Origin: Pinus tabuliformis
Lineage: Eukaryota > Streptophyta > Pinopsida > Pinales > Pinaceae
DNA: 64,000 bases
Assembly (NCBI GenBank): GCA_031772625.1
Contig: CM062811.1
Span: 643,326,820-643,390,819, forward strand
Direction: 5' to 3'
Below are positions 36,607 through 47,044 of the stretch, one piece after another. Numbering within the stretch: the first letter of the stretch is position 1; each line of letters opens with the position of its first letter. The position numbers and the translations under genes were made by a program. Under the pieces are notes generated by a model. The model did no database searches. It saw only the letters and a list, made by a program, of their open reading frames with translations, and was not told the origin of the DNA.

Positions 36607-37421
36607 ACACTGTTACCCGTTTTGTAGAGATAGCAAAAAAGTGACCCGATTTGGAAAATGGGTGATGCAGAACACACATGTTTTTTTTAGAGCATAGTTT
36701 TTGGCACTATAAATTTTTTTATGTACATTGCGTTTTAGAATGGTAGTGTTTTTGATGTTGATTTAAAAAAGTGGTAATTCTACACCAGGCCCTTTTTTTA
36801 AAAGGTTTTTTAATTTTTATTTTCTAATGTATGAAATGTAAATAATTATTTTGTAAATTTAATAATTTTTGAGGTGGTATTTTTCTTCATATTTTCTTGT
36901 TTTTATTTTAATTTTATTTTTTTTGTAGTGAGGTTTTTATTGTTTTGCATATTTAAAGAAAAAGGTCAATATTTTGAATTTTCGATATTCTACATATTTA
37001 TACAATGTTAATTAATTTTTCAATCCACATGAAATAATTGTTTCTAAAAAACAATATTTTTTAACAATTGACATAAAAATAACCATTTTTAACATAAATA
37101 TAACTAAAAAACTACACGTTTTGATAATTTTTTGCTAGAGATGACATGTCAAAATCACAATTTTTATAAGAAAATTTTAACTAAAAATGGTTAAATAATA
37201 GGTTTTTTATGAATTTCATGTCAAAAAATAATAATAATCACTGTTTTTTTCAAAAAATAATGATTAACATAAAAATTAATGCGAAAATCACATAATACAA
37301 ATATTGAACGCATAACAACCTTAATTGAGTGCTTATTCTTCTCATAAAATGTCAAAGTCAAAACATTACAAGAATAACTAATTAATAGTTACAAAAAATG
37401 AGTTTGATTTCCAATCATAAC
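36607..37421. other. AT-rich 3' flank of the methyltransferase gene inside the transposon
   Basis: Very AT-rich, with T runs and no coding signal. It lies downstream of the minus-strand gene. An AAGAATAAGC motif on the minus strand near 37340 could serve as a weak polyadenylation signal. Confidence 0.4.
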
Positions 37422-38277
37422 TTAAATTTTATCAACAATGTCACGTAATCCAAACTCTTCGTCCTCTAGAGTTTCATCATTTTTTTCTTCTACAATATTT
37501 TCTGCTTCTTTTTGCTCATTTTCATCTTCTAATGGATCTTTGATGTCTGCGAATCTCCCAATGTATGTCTTTCCAAACATTCCATGTAATGGGGGTTGGA
37601 GTTCCTTTGCCTTTTTTACCACACGTGATTCACTAAAGTCTCATTTCTTCAACCCAATTTCTTGCATTGCATCTGGAAGAAATTGAAGAGCATTAATTCT
37701 TTGCTGAATGAAATTGCACTGTATTGGATTTTTTTCAATTGCAATGCAATTTCTTCCTTTTTGAAGGCAACATGCTAGTGTTGTACCTAATTATCAAGCA
37801 CAAAAGAAATAATGAAGTAAATTAGTACAATGACATATCAATTAAAAAATAACATATTGAAATTCAATTCCATATAATAAAACTTACCTGAGCCAGAAAA
37901 TAAATCCAGAACCCAATTTCCTTCATTTGAACATATGTCTATAAGATAGTTAATCAATAATTGTGATTTTTGATAAATGTTAACTAGCTCTCCTTTTGCT
38001 TCTTTGTCTTCATATGTTAGTTTTCTCACAACAACATCATAAGTCAGTATTTGGCTATGACTCTTTCTGTCTACCCGATTAAAATTCATAGACATATGGC
38101 TATCATTTTTTTCCCAACTATCAATATGAATGAACTCACAATCATTTATAAATAGTTGATCTTCACGGTTAAGAAGATTTGAATTTTGCCTGTAACATGA
38201 AATAATAAAAGTTCAATTAACTTGTACATAAATGAATTTTTCAACATTAATCAAATACACATTTTAAACGTCTTACC
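37422..38277 (-). other. methyltransferase motif I region (exons 5 and 6)
   Basis: Exon 5 (38189-37888) ends within the glycine-rich loop and exon 6 (37786-37422) completes it. The spliced product reads DLFSGSGTT followed by CIAIEKNPIQ, the S-adenosylmethionine-binding loop and the acidic strand-2 end of DNA amino-methyltransferases. The split falls at a phase-1 intron (37887-37787) with GTAAG and TTAG ends. The last part is an acidic tail (EDENEQKEAENIVEEKND), beyond the in-frame TGA. Confidence 0.8.
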
Positions 38278-41009
38278 ATGTAAGCTGCATCCTTGAATTT
38301 GTTTTCCCCTTGAAGTTTGACAATACCATTGCCAATTGTGTGTCTGAATGAAATGTCAGAAATCTCCATAATGGTGATGACGTGACTTCTACAAATCCCG
38401 CAACCACTTTACTAAGAGCTTGATAAGTATAAGGGTCACTATCATAGTCAATGTTTGGAATATTGAAACCATGGGGAATATTTGCAATAACTAGGGCATA
38501 ATCCCTTTTAGGTATGAGTTTAGCAATGTCTTCACAGTTGCCTTGTATTACTTGATATTGAATAGTGTTTAGCCCATTCCAAATGAAATGAGTAAGAGTT
38601 GGATCAAGTTCAACATTCTTAATACGTTGCTTCCTCAGTCTTTCGATTTTTATTTTTTCAATAAAGGTTTTGAAACTATCTGGTGCTCCATTATCATCCT
38701 TTTTCATCTTTTATAAAATAAACAAATATATGTGTAAGTTATAAATTAAAAATAGTACATAGATGAATAAAAATGAATGTATAAATCAAGATACCCTTTC
38801 AAAAGCAAGATAAAAAGCTTTTAATGTTGATGTAGAACTTGAATCTGAATAGTTGTATACAACATCATCCCAACTATCTTCATTCAACAATTTAACCATT
38901 TGTTCTTGAATTTTCATGTAAACTTTGTGACTGCATAGATAAAGTAACAAAAAGTTAATATAATGATATATATAAAAAATACTACCAAGAACAACATGTT
39001 TTATTTAAAAGAAAATTATAATCTAGAAATAAATAAAAATAATTCAACAAACTTACTTTTGAAATTCCTTAGACATTTCCTCCAATGATAATTCCCCTGA
39101 CCTCACATGAGATAATATTGTTTTGACAATTTTTTCATCTTTCACTCCTTGCATTGCTCTCCAAGGTGTGATAGTCATATCGTCTAGAAGTTGCTTCATT
39201 TCAGGACCTGATTTACTGCTGCTACATATCAATGGCTTAGACTTTTTGACCTTCTGGTTTTTAGTGCCAATGTTTTCCCACATGCTAAAAATCTCATCAA
39301 TCAACTCCCATACATCTCCAGTTCTAAATGCCAACTGGAAAATGTTATCAACACCTCTGAATAAATCACTAATTTTGTTGCCTTTTCCACCTTTTGAATT
39401 GGTTTTCTCTTCAATTTGATAGCCTATTTCCATACAACATTCCTTTCGGAAATCTACAATAACATTTATCCTATCCCCACCACATTTTTCTTAAAATTCA
39501 CTATGAATAAATCTAACCCTTTGGATGAAAGTCATAGACATCCTATATTCACTATCTGAATTATGATCCCATGCCACTAAATTTGCTTTTGTATTTGATA
39601 AACCAGCATAAATGATACATTTCATTGTTTCAAAACGTGGGTTATTACGATATTCCTCCATCAATTGTCTTTGAGCTTCTATAGAATGGTTCCCCCCAAG
39701 CACATAATAATTGTATTCAAAACATTTTGACTTATCAAATGCTTCCTTGTTGGGAACTTGAACTGGATCAACAAGAAGCACATAACTAACCACATGAGCA
39801 TATGGATTGTACCTCATCAATGTCTTCAAGTTGTGAACATGCAGATGATGTGGCTTTCTGACTTGATATTGACATTGTCCTTCGCTTGCCTTATAGGTTT
39901 GTCTGACATTAAGCTGAAATGTACGACCACCATCAATTAAGTTTCTCTTTGTCAAATTCTGTCGAATGGCATTTTGTTTTGTTTTGATAATGCCATCCTT
40001 TAAATCAGCTCCTGGTGTAATGATTTCTCTGCTTTCTTTTGAAGTTTCACTAGGTTCTTGACTGCTAGTAATGAATACTTCAAAATCTTCAACTTTACTT
40101 TTCTTCTTCATAACATTCTCATCATTAACTGTAACAGATTTATTCTTGGGCATTGTTACTTTTGGTCTTTTACGACTCTTCTCAGTTCCAATGTCATCTT
40201 CAGTAATGGTAACATATGCTTCACTGTCAGTTTCAACTTCATCGTCTTCAAAAGTAACTTGTCTACCTTTGCTAGATTTATCCATTAGAGGAATTTTTTT
40301 ATGATCCCTTGGATGTTGTTTCGTAGCATCATCAATTACTACATTTTGCTTGTTTTCCATATCTTCTTCTGACATTGAGTAGAAACTGTTAACAACTTTC
40401 ATAATATCACGCTCTATGAAATGAATGCCTCCCAACTTAATTGAACAACTTTCAACAAAATTCTGCCAAACAAAATATCATATGTCAATAAAAACAAAGT
40501 TAAAAAAATATAGTGAGACAGTTACAAGAACGCAAAATACAAATATAAATAACAATACTTACGATGTTTTGTTTCATCTCATTTACAATTTGTTTACACA
40601 ACTTTGTAGATACCTCTCTCGTGTCATACAATGAATATGATAGCTGGTATTTAATCCTTTCATGTGACTTGGGAGGTTTTGTAAGTATGTAAACAACTTC
40701 AGTGTCTGGTACCGAACACATATCTATGACTCTTCCCATCACCTCATAAATTCCATTATCATTCGGTATATCAATATATAGATATATATTCACATTTTGG
40801 CTTTCTCTTTCTTTCACATACCAGATTCTTGATGGAAATTTCACTTCTTTTGAATTCTTCCAGTATGAAATCATCTTCTTATCATTTGAGGCACTTGAAA
40901 GATTTGTAGCCATGAGCTCAGGTGGAGTTCGTTCACCAATGTTTTTTGAAGATGCACCTTTAAGAGTCTTTGGTCCAGAAAGATTCACAGAAATCTTCTT
41001 TGATGCCAT
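37422..41009 (-). pseudogene. ParB-like domain fused to beta-class DNA N4/N6 methyltransferase, six exons
   Basis: Six exons join in phase with GT-AG introns: 41009-40563, 40462-39057, 38930-38795, 38707-38277, 38189-37888, 37786-37422 (about 1028 codons). The start is the ATG giving MASKKISVNLSG. Next comes a charged part with an NLS-like EKSRKRPKV. A ParB/sulfiredoxin-like domain follows (about residues 350-430; VDPVQVP and YYVLGGNHSIEAQRQL near 39690). The methyltransferase half is circularly permuted: the motif IV position (VIANIPHGF, about residues 736-744) precedes motif I (LDLFSGSGTTLACCLQKGRN, about 902-921), as in bacterial beta-class N4-cytosine/N6-adenine enzymes. NIPH replaces the usual [DNS]PP[YFW], so activity is uncertain. 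TAA at 39491-39493 and TGA at 37641-37643 interrupt an otherwise continuous frame. It would methylate DNA in the nucleus. It is divergent to the transposase gene. Confidence 0.8.
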
Positions 41010-41142
41010 TTTCCTAAAAAAAGAAACACATAAATCAGTAAATAACGAAAACATATTAACTTAAATTAACAACGAAAATATATCATAAATTTTTAATTTG
41101 TATAATCAGATCATTGAAATTAAAAAAATATTAATACTAAGA

Positions 41143-42545
41143 AAATCGCCCGCCACCCCGTGGGCAGGTGGGCCGTCAGGGTGGCGCGGGGGGAGGTTGT
41201 GGCAACAACTTCTACCATTTCTCCCCACATTGATCTCCTTCTCCGTCTTCAATCTACCCTTTTGGGGGGAGGCTGAGGGGTAGATTGAAGACGGAGAAGG
41301 AGATCAATGTGACGAGAAATGGTAGAAGTTGATGCCACAGTCTACCCCCGCGCCACCCTGGCGGCCCGCCCGCCCGCAACATGGCCGCTAAGGTGGTGTA
41401 GGGGGCTGCCACTGCCTTCCCCCTACGCCACCCCGGCGACCTGCCGGGCGGGGTGGCACGAGGGGCCTGCAGCAACACCTTCTACCATTTCTCCCCACAT
41501 TGATCTCCTTGTCCATCTTCAATCTACCCTTCAGCCTCCGGGGTAGATTGAAGGCAGAGAAGATATGAGGAGAAATAGTAGAAACCCCCTAGCACCACCC
41601 CGCCGGCTTGCCCATCCGCGGGGTGGCGGGTGATTTCGGGAATTGCCGAACCCGGGCAGGCGAGCGAGCCGTCGGGGTGGCACAGGGTGGGCCACCGGGG
41701 TGGCACTCACCCGCCCCCCGCGGGGGTTGGTCGATTCTCGCACCACTCCGGCGGTCCGCCCACCCGCCCACGGGGGTTGGGCCATTCCGGGAATCGCCAA
41801 ACCCCCGCAGGTGGGCGGGCGGGCCATCGGGCTGGCGCGGGGCGGTGCTGCGGTAGCCCACCCACCCGCCAGGGGTGGTTGCGCCCAACCGCCCTTGCCG
41901 GGCGGGCGGGCCGCCGAGGGTGGTTGTGCCCAACTGCCCCCGGCGGGCGGGCGGGCCGTCGGGGCGGGTTGCCGCAGCCCCACCCCGCGCCACCCTAGCA
42001 GCTCGCTCGCTCGACGGGGTGGCGCGGGGTGGGCCACGACAGCCCACCCCGCACCACCTCGGTAGCCCGCCCGCTCGCCGAGGTGGCGCAGGGTGGGGCT
42101 GCGACCCAGGCGGCCCGCTCGCCCACCGGGGTGGCGCGGGGTGAGGCTGCCGCAACCTCACCCCGCGCCACCCCGCGCCACCCCGGCAGCCCCCCTGCAC
42201 ACTGGGGTGGCGCGGGGTGGGCTGTGCTAGCCTACCCCGCGCCACCCCGTCGGCCCGCCCCCCCACTAGGGGTTGGTTGGGCCACCATACTAGTGGCCCG
42301 CCGGGGGTGGTTGGGCGATTCTCAGAATTGCCCAACCACCCCCGGCGGGCGGACGGGCCGCCAGGGTGGCATGGGGTGGGCTGCCGCCGCCACCCCGGCG
42401 ACCCGCCCGGGGTGGCCGTTGGGGGATTCGTGGCAGCCCACCCTGCGCTACCTCGGCGGCCCGCCCGCCTGCCCGAGGTGGCCGATGGGCGATTCCGGGA
42501 ATCGCTGGCGCGGGGTGGGCTGCCGTCATGAGTTTTGTCGGGCCC
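41143..42545. repeat. GC-rich palindromic island between the two transposon genes
   Basis: About 1.4 kb made almost wholly of CCCGCC, GGGGTGGCGCGGGG, CACCCCGCGCCACCCC and related words, set in DNA that is otherwise strongly AT-rich. Many words occur in both orientations, giving nested hairpins, such as a 27-bp arm pair at 42296-42322/42324-42350 (26 of 27 matching) and repeated GATTCCGGGAATCG palindromes. All frames are open only because of base composition; I do not call proteins here. It sits just upstream of the methyltransferase start. It may be an inserted foldback element, a satellite or a structured control region. Confidence 0.75.
41198..41339. repeat. long inverted repeat (hairpin) at the island edge
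   Basis: Arms 41198-41260 and 41278-41339 are near-perfect inverted copies (about three mismatches over 62 bp) with a loop of about 17 bases. The shared core is TTCTACCATTTCTC and GATCTCCTTCTCCGTC. A diverged second pair from the same sequence lies at 41472-41532 and 41541-41590, so this arm occurs four times in alternating orientation. Confidence 0.85.
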
Positions 42546-43278
42546 ACCATGCTCACGATGGACATATTGGTTAATTTGGCTCACAAAAAGTATTAATTTA
42601 AAAAAAAAAATCCTACTTCATTAATTTATTTAACATGAAAATTGTCAAGGAAAAAAATTTAACTAACCTTTCAATTGCGAGAATTCTTCGTTGAATATGT
42701 GGTTGATAGCAATGTAGCTGCTCCACAAATTCACTCCAAGTCTTTCAATAAACCTCAGAAACCTTGATGTGATGTGAGTAATAGTGAAAATGGAATTTAT
42801 TATATAGGTGAAATTACGGAGATGTTTTACCGTACGGTTAATGTGGGATTAATTTGTTTAAAAAAAATTTAACATGTTAATTTTTTTATGGAAACGAAAG
42901 AAAATATGATAAAGCAAATATTATGGAATTGTTTTACACCGGGGTGAATGCGGGATTAATTTGTTTTAGAATGTATTATAAAAAAAAAAAAAAACATTTA
43001 ATTGTTTGGTAAATATTATATACTTTAACTATTAAAATAATTTAGGTAGAAGTTGTAGTTTACAATTTTAACTTTGATGACTTATTTCATAAAAAAAATT
43101 AGTTTACATTTTTCAATAAATTGTAGAATAAAATAATGAAGGGAAATAAATCTGACAAACTTTTTGGAGGGAAATATTTTCGTGAAACTTTTTGGAGTGA
43201 AAATTTCATTCTCTAAGCTATATAATATCTTTAGGAGACTCTCCATTTGTATCATTCAACATCTTCTATTTGAAAGGG
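42546..43278. promoter_or_regulatory. upstream region of the transposase gene with direct repeats and TATA box
   Basis: AT-rich DNA with two diverged direct copies of a roughly 108-bp unit (GTTTTAC...GTGGGATTAATTTGTTT at about 42824-42870 and GTTTTAC...GCGGGATTAATTTGTTT at about 42931-42975). Two copies of AAACTTTTTGGAG sit at about 43157-43170 and 43185-43198. A TATA box, TATATAAT, is at 43219-43226, about 55 bases before the first ATG (43279). The repeats near the TATA box could be protein-binding sites. Confidence 0.5.
43219..43226 (+). promoter_or_regulatory. TATA box of the transposase gene
   Basis: TATATAAT lies about 55 bases upstream of the ATG at 43279, a normal spacing for a plant promoter with a leader of about 25-30 bases. 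Two AAACTTTTTGGAG copies lie just upstream. Confidence 0.5.
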
Positions 43279-43371
43279 ATGGATTGTCCTGATAGTGAAG
43301 TTTCGATGTATGCAACATCAACATCTTCATCGCGTAACAACTCTATTGATATTGATGAATAAAGCGGGAAT

Positions 43372-44380
43372 TCTTCCACTTAGTCCTGATCCTAAGGACT
43401 ATGAGAGCAGCACTGATGAAAGAAGGGATGGAAAATTTCAAATAAATAAAGAGTCACAGATTCCACTTAGTCCTAATTCTAAGGACTATGAAAGCAATAG
43501 TGATGATGATCTTGATGACAAATTTCAAAAGAATGGAGTGTCACAGTGTCCACTTAGTCCTAATTCTAAGGACTATGAGAGCAACAATGATGAAGAGCAT
43601 GATGGTGAAGTTCAAAAGAATGGAGTGTCACGGTGTCCACTTAGTCCTAATTCTAAGGACTATGAGAGCAGCAATGTTGAAGAGCATGATGACGAATTTC
43701 AAAAGAATGGAGTGTCACGGTGTCCACTTAGTCCTAATTCTAAGGACTATGAGACAAGTAGTGATGAAGAGCATGATAACGAATTTCAAAAGAATGGAGT
43801 GTCAAAGTGTCCTCTTAGTCCTAATTTTAAGGACTATGAAAGCAGCAGTGATGAAGAGCATGGTGATGAATTTCAAAAGTATGGAGTGTCACGGTGTCCA
43901 CTTAGTCCTAATTTTAAGGACTATGAGAGCAACAGTGATGAAGAGCGGGATGATGAATTTCAAAAGAATGGAGTGTTACGGTGTCCACTTAGTCCTAATT
44001 CTAAGGACTATGAGAGCAACAGTGATGAAGAGTGTGATGATGAATTTCAAAAGAATGGGGTGTCACAATGTCCTCTTAGTCCTGATTCTAAGGACTATGA
44101 GAGCAGCAGTGATGAAGGATAGGATGATGCACTTAGTCCTAATTCTAATGAGTATAAAGGTAGCAGTGACAATGGACATGATGTAGCATTTTCAGTAAGT
44201 AAATAGTCACATTTTCGACGCAGTCCTAATTCTATGGACTATGAGAGTAGCACTGACAATGCACATGAGGAAGCATATCCAATAAACATCGAGTCAAATT
44301 TTCCATTCAGTCCGAATTCTAAGGACTATGACAGTAGCACTGAAGAAGGGGAAGAAGAAGAATATCTTCCAAGTCAGTAT
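43372..44380 (+). repeat. 87-bp tandem repeat coding 29-residue acidic units
   Basis: About twelve copies of a unit beginning CPLSPNSKDYESSSDEEHDD and ending FQKNGVSR. Nine are regular (43372-44110) and the last three are more diverged. Each unit has a Ser-Pro dipeptide and an acidic Ser cluster resembling casein-kinase-2 sites. DNA copies are 85-95 percent alike by eye, which suggests recent slippage or gene conversion. Confidence 0.9.
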
Positions 44381-45172
44381 TTGAAAAGAACAGCTAATCA
44401 TAGTGTGGATAACATTCCTCTTAATGATGATGAAAATCCTTACACAAATGATGATCCAATGATGGAGATGTTGCCAAGAAATATTGTATCGAGGAGTAGG
44501 AGCAGACCTTTTCGTATCAATGCAAGATGTTCTAGTTATAAAAGGGGTAGAGCAGAATATCTGACGAGAAGAAGTTCTATCAGCGCTCTCATTTCAAGTG
44601 AATGTTGCCAAAAATATTGCTTGAAACATATGGATTTCAAATTTTCATTACATAGCAAGAAGAGATATTTGTCAATGAATAAAAGCATGCAAACTTCATA
44701 TTTAGTTGGGTGTATGCAATCTACACTGTCAGGTTATGATTATTATATGAGGACTTTATTTATCTGTAGAAAAGCTTTCAAAATGTTTCATTCGATTGGG
44801 AATTTTCGTCTCTCGGGGAAAAGGATCCCACATTTTATTCAGAAGTATGTCATAAAAGACAGTTTGGGCCATTATCAAAAATTGCAATGTCATGGATGAA
44901 AGATTTCTTTTCAAAGCATGGAGAGTGTATGCCAAATAGAGAGACAATACATATTCCAGATAATTTTTCAAGACAAGAAATCTACAACTTATACAAAGAA
45001 TATGTAGAAGGTGCTGAGGGACATGGCCGGTTTATTACATATCAATATTTTGTGAAGGTATGGAAGAAAGAATTCAACAATGTTCGTATTCCTAAGAAGA
45101 CAAGGATGGGGATTTGCAGTACATGTGCTTCTCTTAAATCAAAAAGGGACAAATGTGAAGGGTCAGAAAGAG

Positions 45173-45260
45173 GTAAGCATTCATAACTTTAACTTTTAAA
45201 ATTGTATAGTCATCAACTATGAAAACATATTTCTTAATGGCTTTATTTTATGTTGTGTAG
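45173..45260 (+). other. intron of the transposase gene
   Basis: 88 bases with GTAAGC at the start and TTGTGTAG at the end. Splicing creates a GAT codon and moves the reading from the frame of KSKRDKCEGSER into the frame of the catalytic core without a stop. Confidence 0.8.
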
Positions 45261-47044
45261 ATTCAATTGTCAAAGAACTTCAGGAGCATCGCGAACAACA
45301 AACAAACGAAAGGAAAAAGTTGTACAAGCATCGAAAGAAGTGTTATGATAATCCGAATAAATATTTGGGTTTGATAATTGATGGTATGGACCAGAAGAAA
45401 ACACTTTTACCACATTTTGTTCGCACACCCAAAAATTTACAGGAGGAAAATTTTATTCAGTATCACTTGGTCGGTTGTATGGTCTTCAATGGGAAAATGT
45501 TGCCAAGGGTGTACTTCACAGCTCCAAATATTCATAATGATGCAAATCTGACCATAACCATAATTCATGATGTGCTTTCTCATTGGTCTGGTAATCTTCC
45601 TAAAGTTTTGTATCTACAATTAGACAACACTTGTCGTGAAAACAAAAATCAGGTTGTTTTTGGATATCTAAACATGCTTGTTGAATTGAGAATTTTTCAA
45701 AAGGTAAAGGTTGGTTTCCTTCTTGTTGGGCACACTCATGACCATATTGATCAGATGTTTAGTCGTTTTTCAGTCACATTGAGGAGGAAGGAAGTTGGGA
45801 GCTTGCCATCATTAATTGAATGTATTAAGAAATCATACATGCCAGAGCCTACTTTTGATGTGTTGGAAGAAACTGTTGACATGCGAAGGTTTATTCTGGG
45901 ATCATATGGTGAGGGGAAATGCATTGAACAACTTAATGACATTAGCTTCCAACATCAATTTTGTATCAAAAAAATTGACGGGAAAACACTAATATGGGGC
46001 AAGAAGTATTTAACTACTGCAGAATGGGCACTGTCACCAGGTTTTCAATTTTTGAAGTTCATTCCAGATCATCCAATATTTGCATCAAAAATATTGTTAT
46101 TACAATCAATTGGTGAAGTTCATAATGCACGCAGACAAAATAGAGATATAAATTATTCTAATTGCCTAGAAGAAATTAAAAAATGTATTAGATATACATA
46201 TGAGTAATTTGACATTGCTGATTCAGTTTGGTGGGATTCATTTTTCAATAATCAAAGTGATATCATTTCAACAACAACAAATGAAGATATACCTTTGAAA
46301 AATCCATTTATTTGGCCACAAAATGTGTCGAATGAACATGAGGAAATAAACATTGTTGAACAGCAACAATCTCAAGGTATTATTAATTCTTCACAGGCAG
46401 AGGAAAGAGAGATGTATATTGGTTCCAGAAGATCTCGTGCACAATGTGAAGCCATGGAAGACCTTTACAGGGGTTTAGTACAGGATATTAAGGAGGGTTG
46501 CATGATCGCAGTGCTAGCAGATGGAGATCCCAATGGCTATCCATTCTGGGTTGCTAAAGTTATAAAGGTCTTTACAGAAAATGAGGATGTTACAAGTGTT
46601 GAAGTACATTGGTATGCCACAAATACACACCCATTCAATGGTGTGTATAAGCTAGAGATGGTAGTTGACAAAAAAAAAGGCGAAAAGAGAAAAAGAAAGG
46701 GTACAAATATAAATCGCCACCGCACAGACATATTAAAATTGGAGGATGTTGACATACTTGTTTATGACTTCAATTTAACAAAGAGAGGAACTCTTCGCTT
46801 CAAGACGATAGAGATTCTGAAAAGGTTGTTACCAAAAGGAACAATGTTGAGATGGGAGTCTGCTGAAACCAGTGGTAGATCTAGAAGAATTTTGAAACCT
46901 GAAATGGTGGACATGCATGTGGACTCAGATGGGGCACTAGTTGATGAAAGAGAAGAATATGGAACATCTTCATCAGCATCCAGTCACTCATCTGAAGATC
47001 TGAATTCTGATGGTGTGCAAGAAAATATGAGTGATTTTGAGTAA

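Larger units (their letters stand above)
43279..47044 (+). pseudogene. DUF7869-like transposase with acidic N-terminal repeats, spliced
   Basis: First ATG at 43279 (MDCPDSEVSMYATS; another frame opens at 43295). About twelve 29-residue acidic repeats follow (43372-44380), then a Cys-containing part (FICRKAFKMFHSIG; GICSTCASLKSKRDKC near 45120), an intron at 45173-45260 (GTAAGC to TGTGTAG, phase 1, joining frames exactly), and an RNase-H-fold core: IDGMDQ (45380), LQLDNTCRENKN (45623), GHTHDHIDQMFSRF (about 45730-45770). The tail (FWVAKVIKV, VEVHWYATNT) may be a small beta-barrel reader. The D, D and HTH..ID pattern is that of DUF7869 proteins known from transposon-like loci. TAG at 44120-44122 and 44204-44206, TAA at 46205-46207 and a frame change between about 44800 and 44870 show decay. 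A polyadenylation signal AATAAA is at 47090-47095. Confidence 0.75.

Noticed and set aside
41254-42596. Overlapping long open frames on both strands rich in Pro, Gly, Arg and Ala
   Set aside because: They arise from the GC-rich palindromic island, where stops are rare in every frame. There are no domains and no codon preference, and several frames are open at once.
43488-44186. Met-rich open frame overlapping the acidic repeat
   Set aside because: It is the alternative frame of the same 87-bp repeat. The acidic frame joins the transposase core and has a sensible composition.
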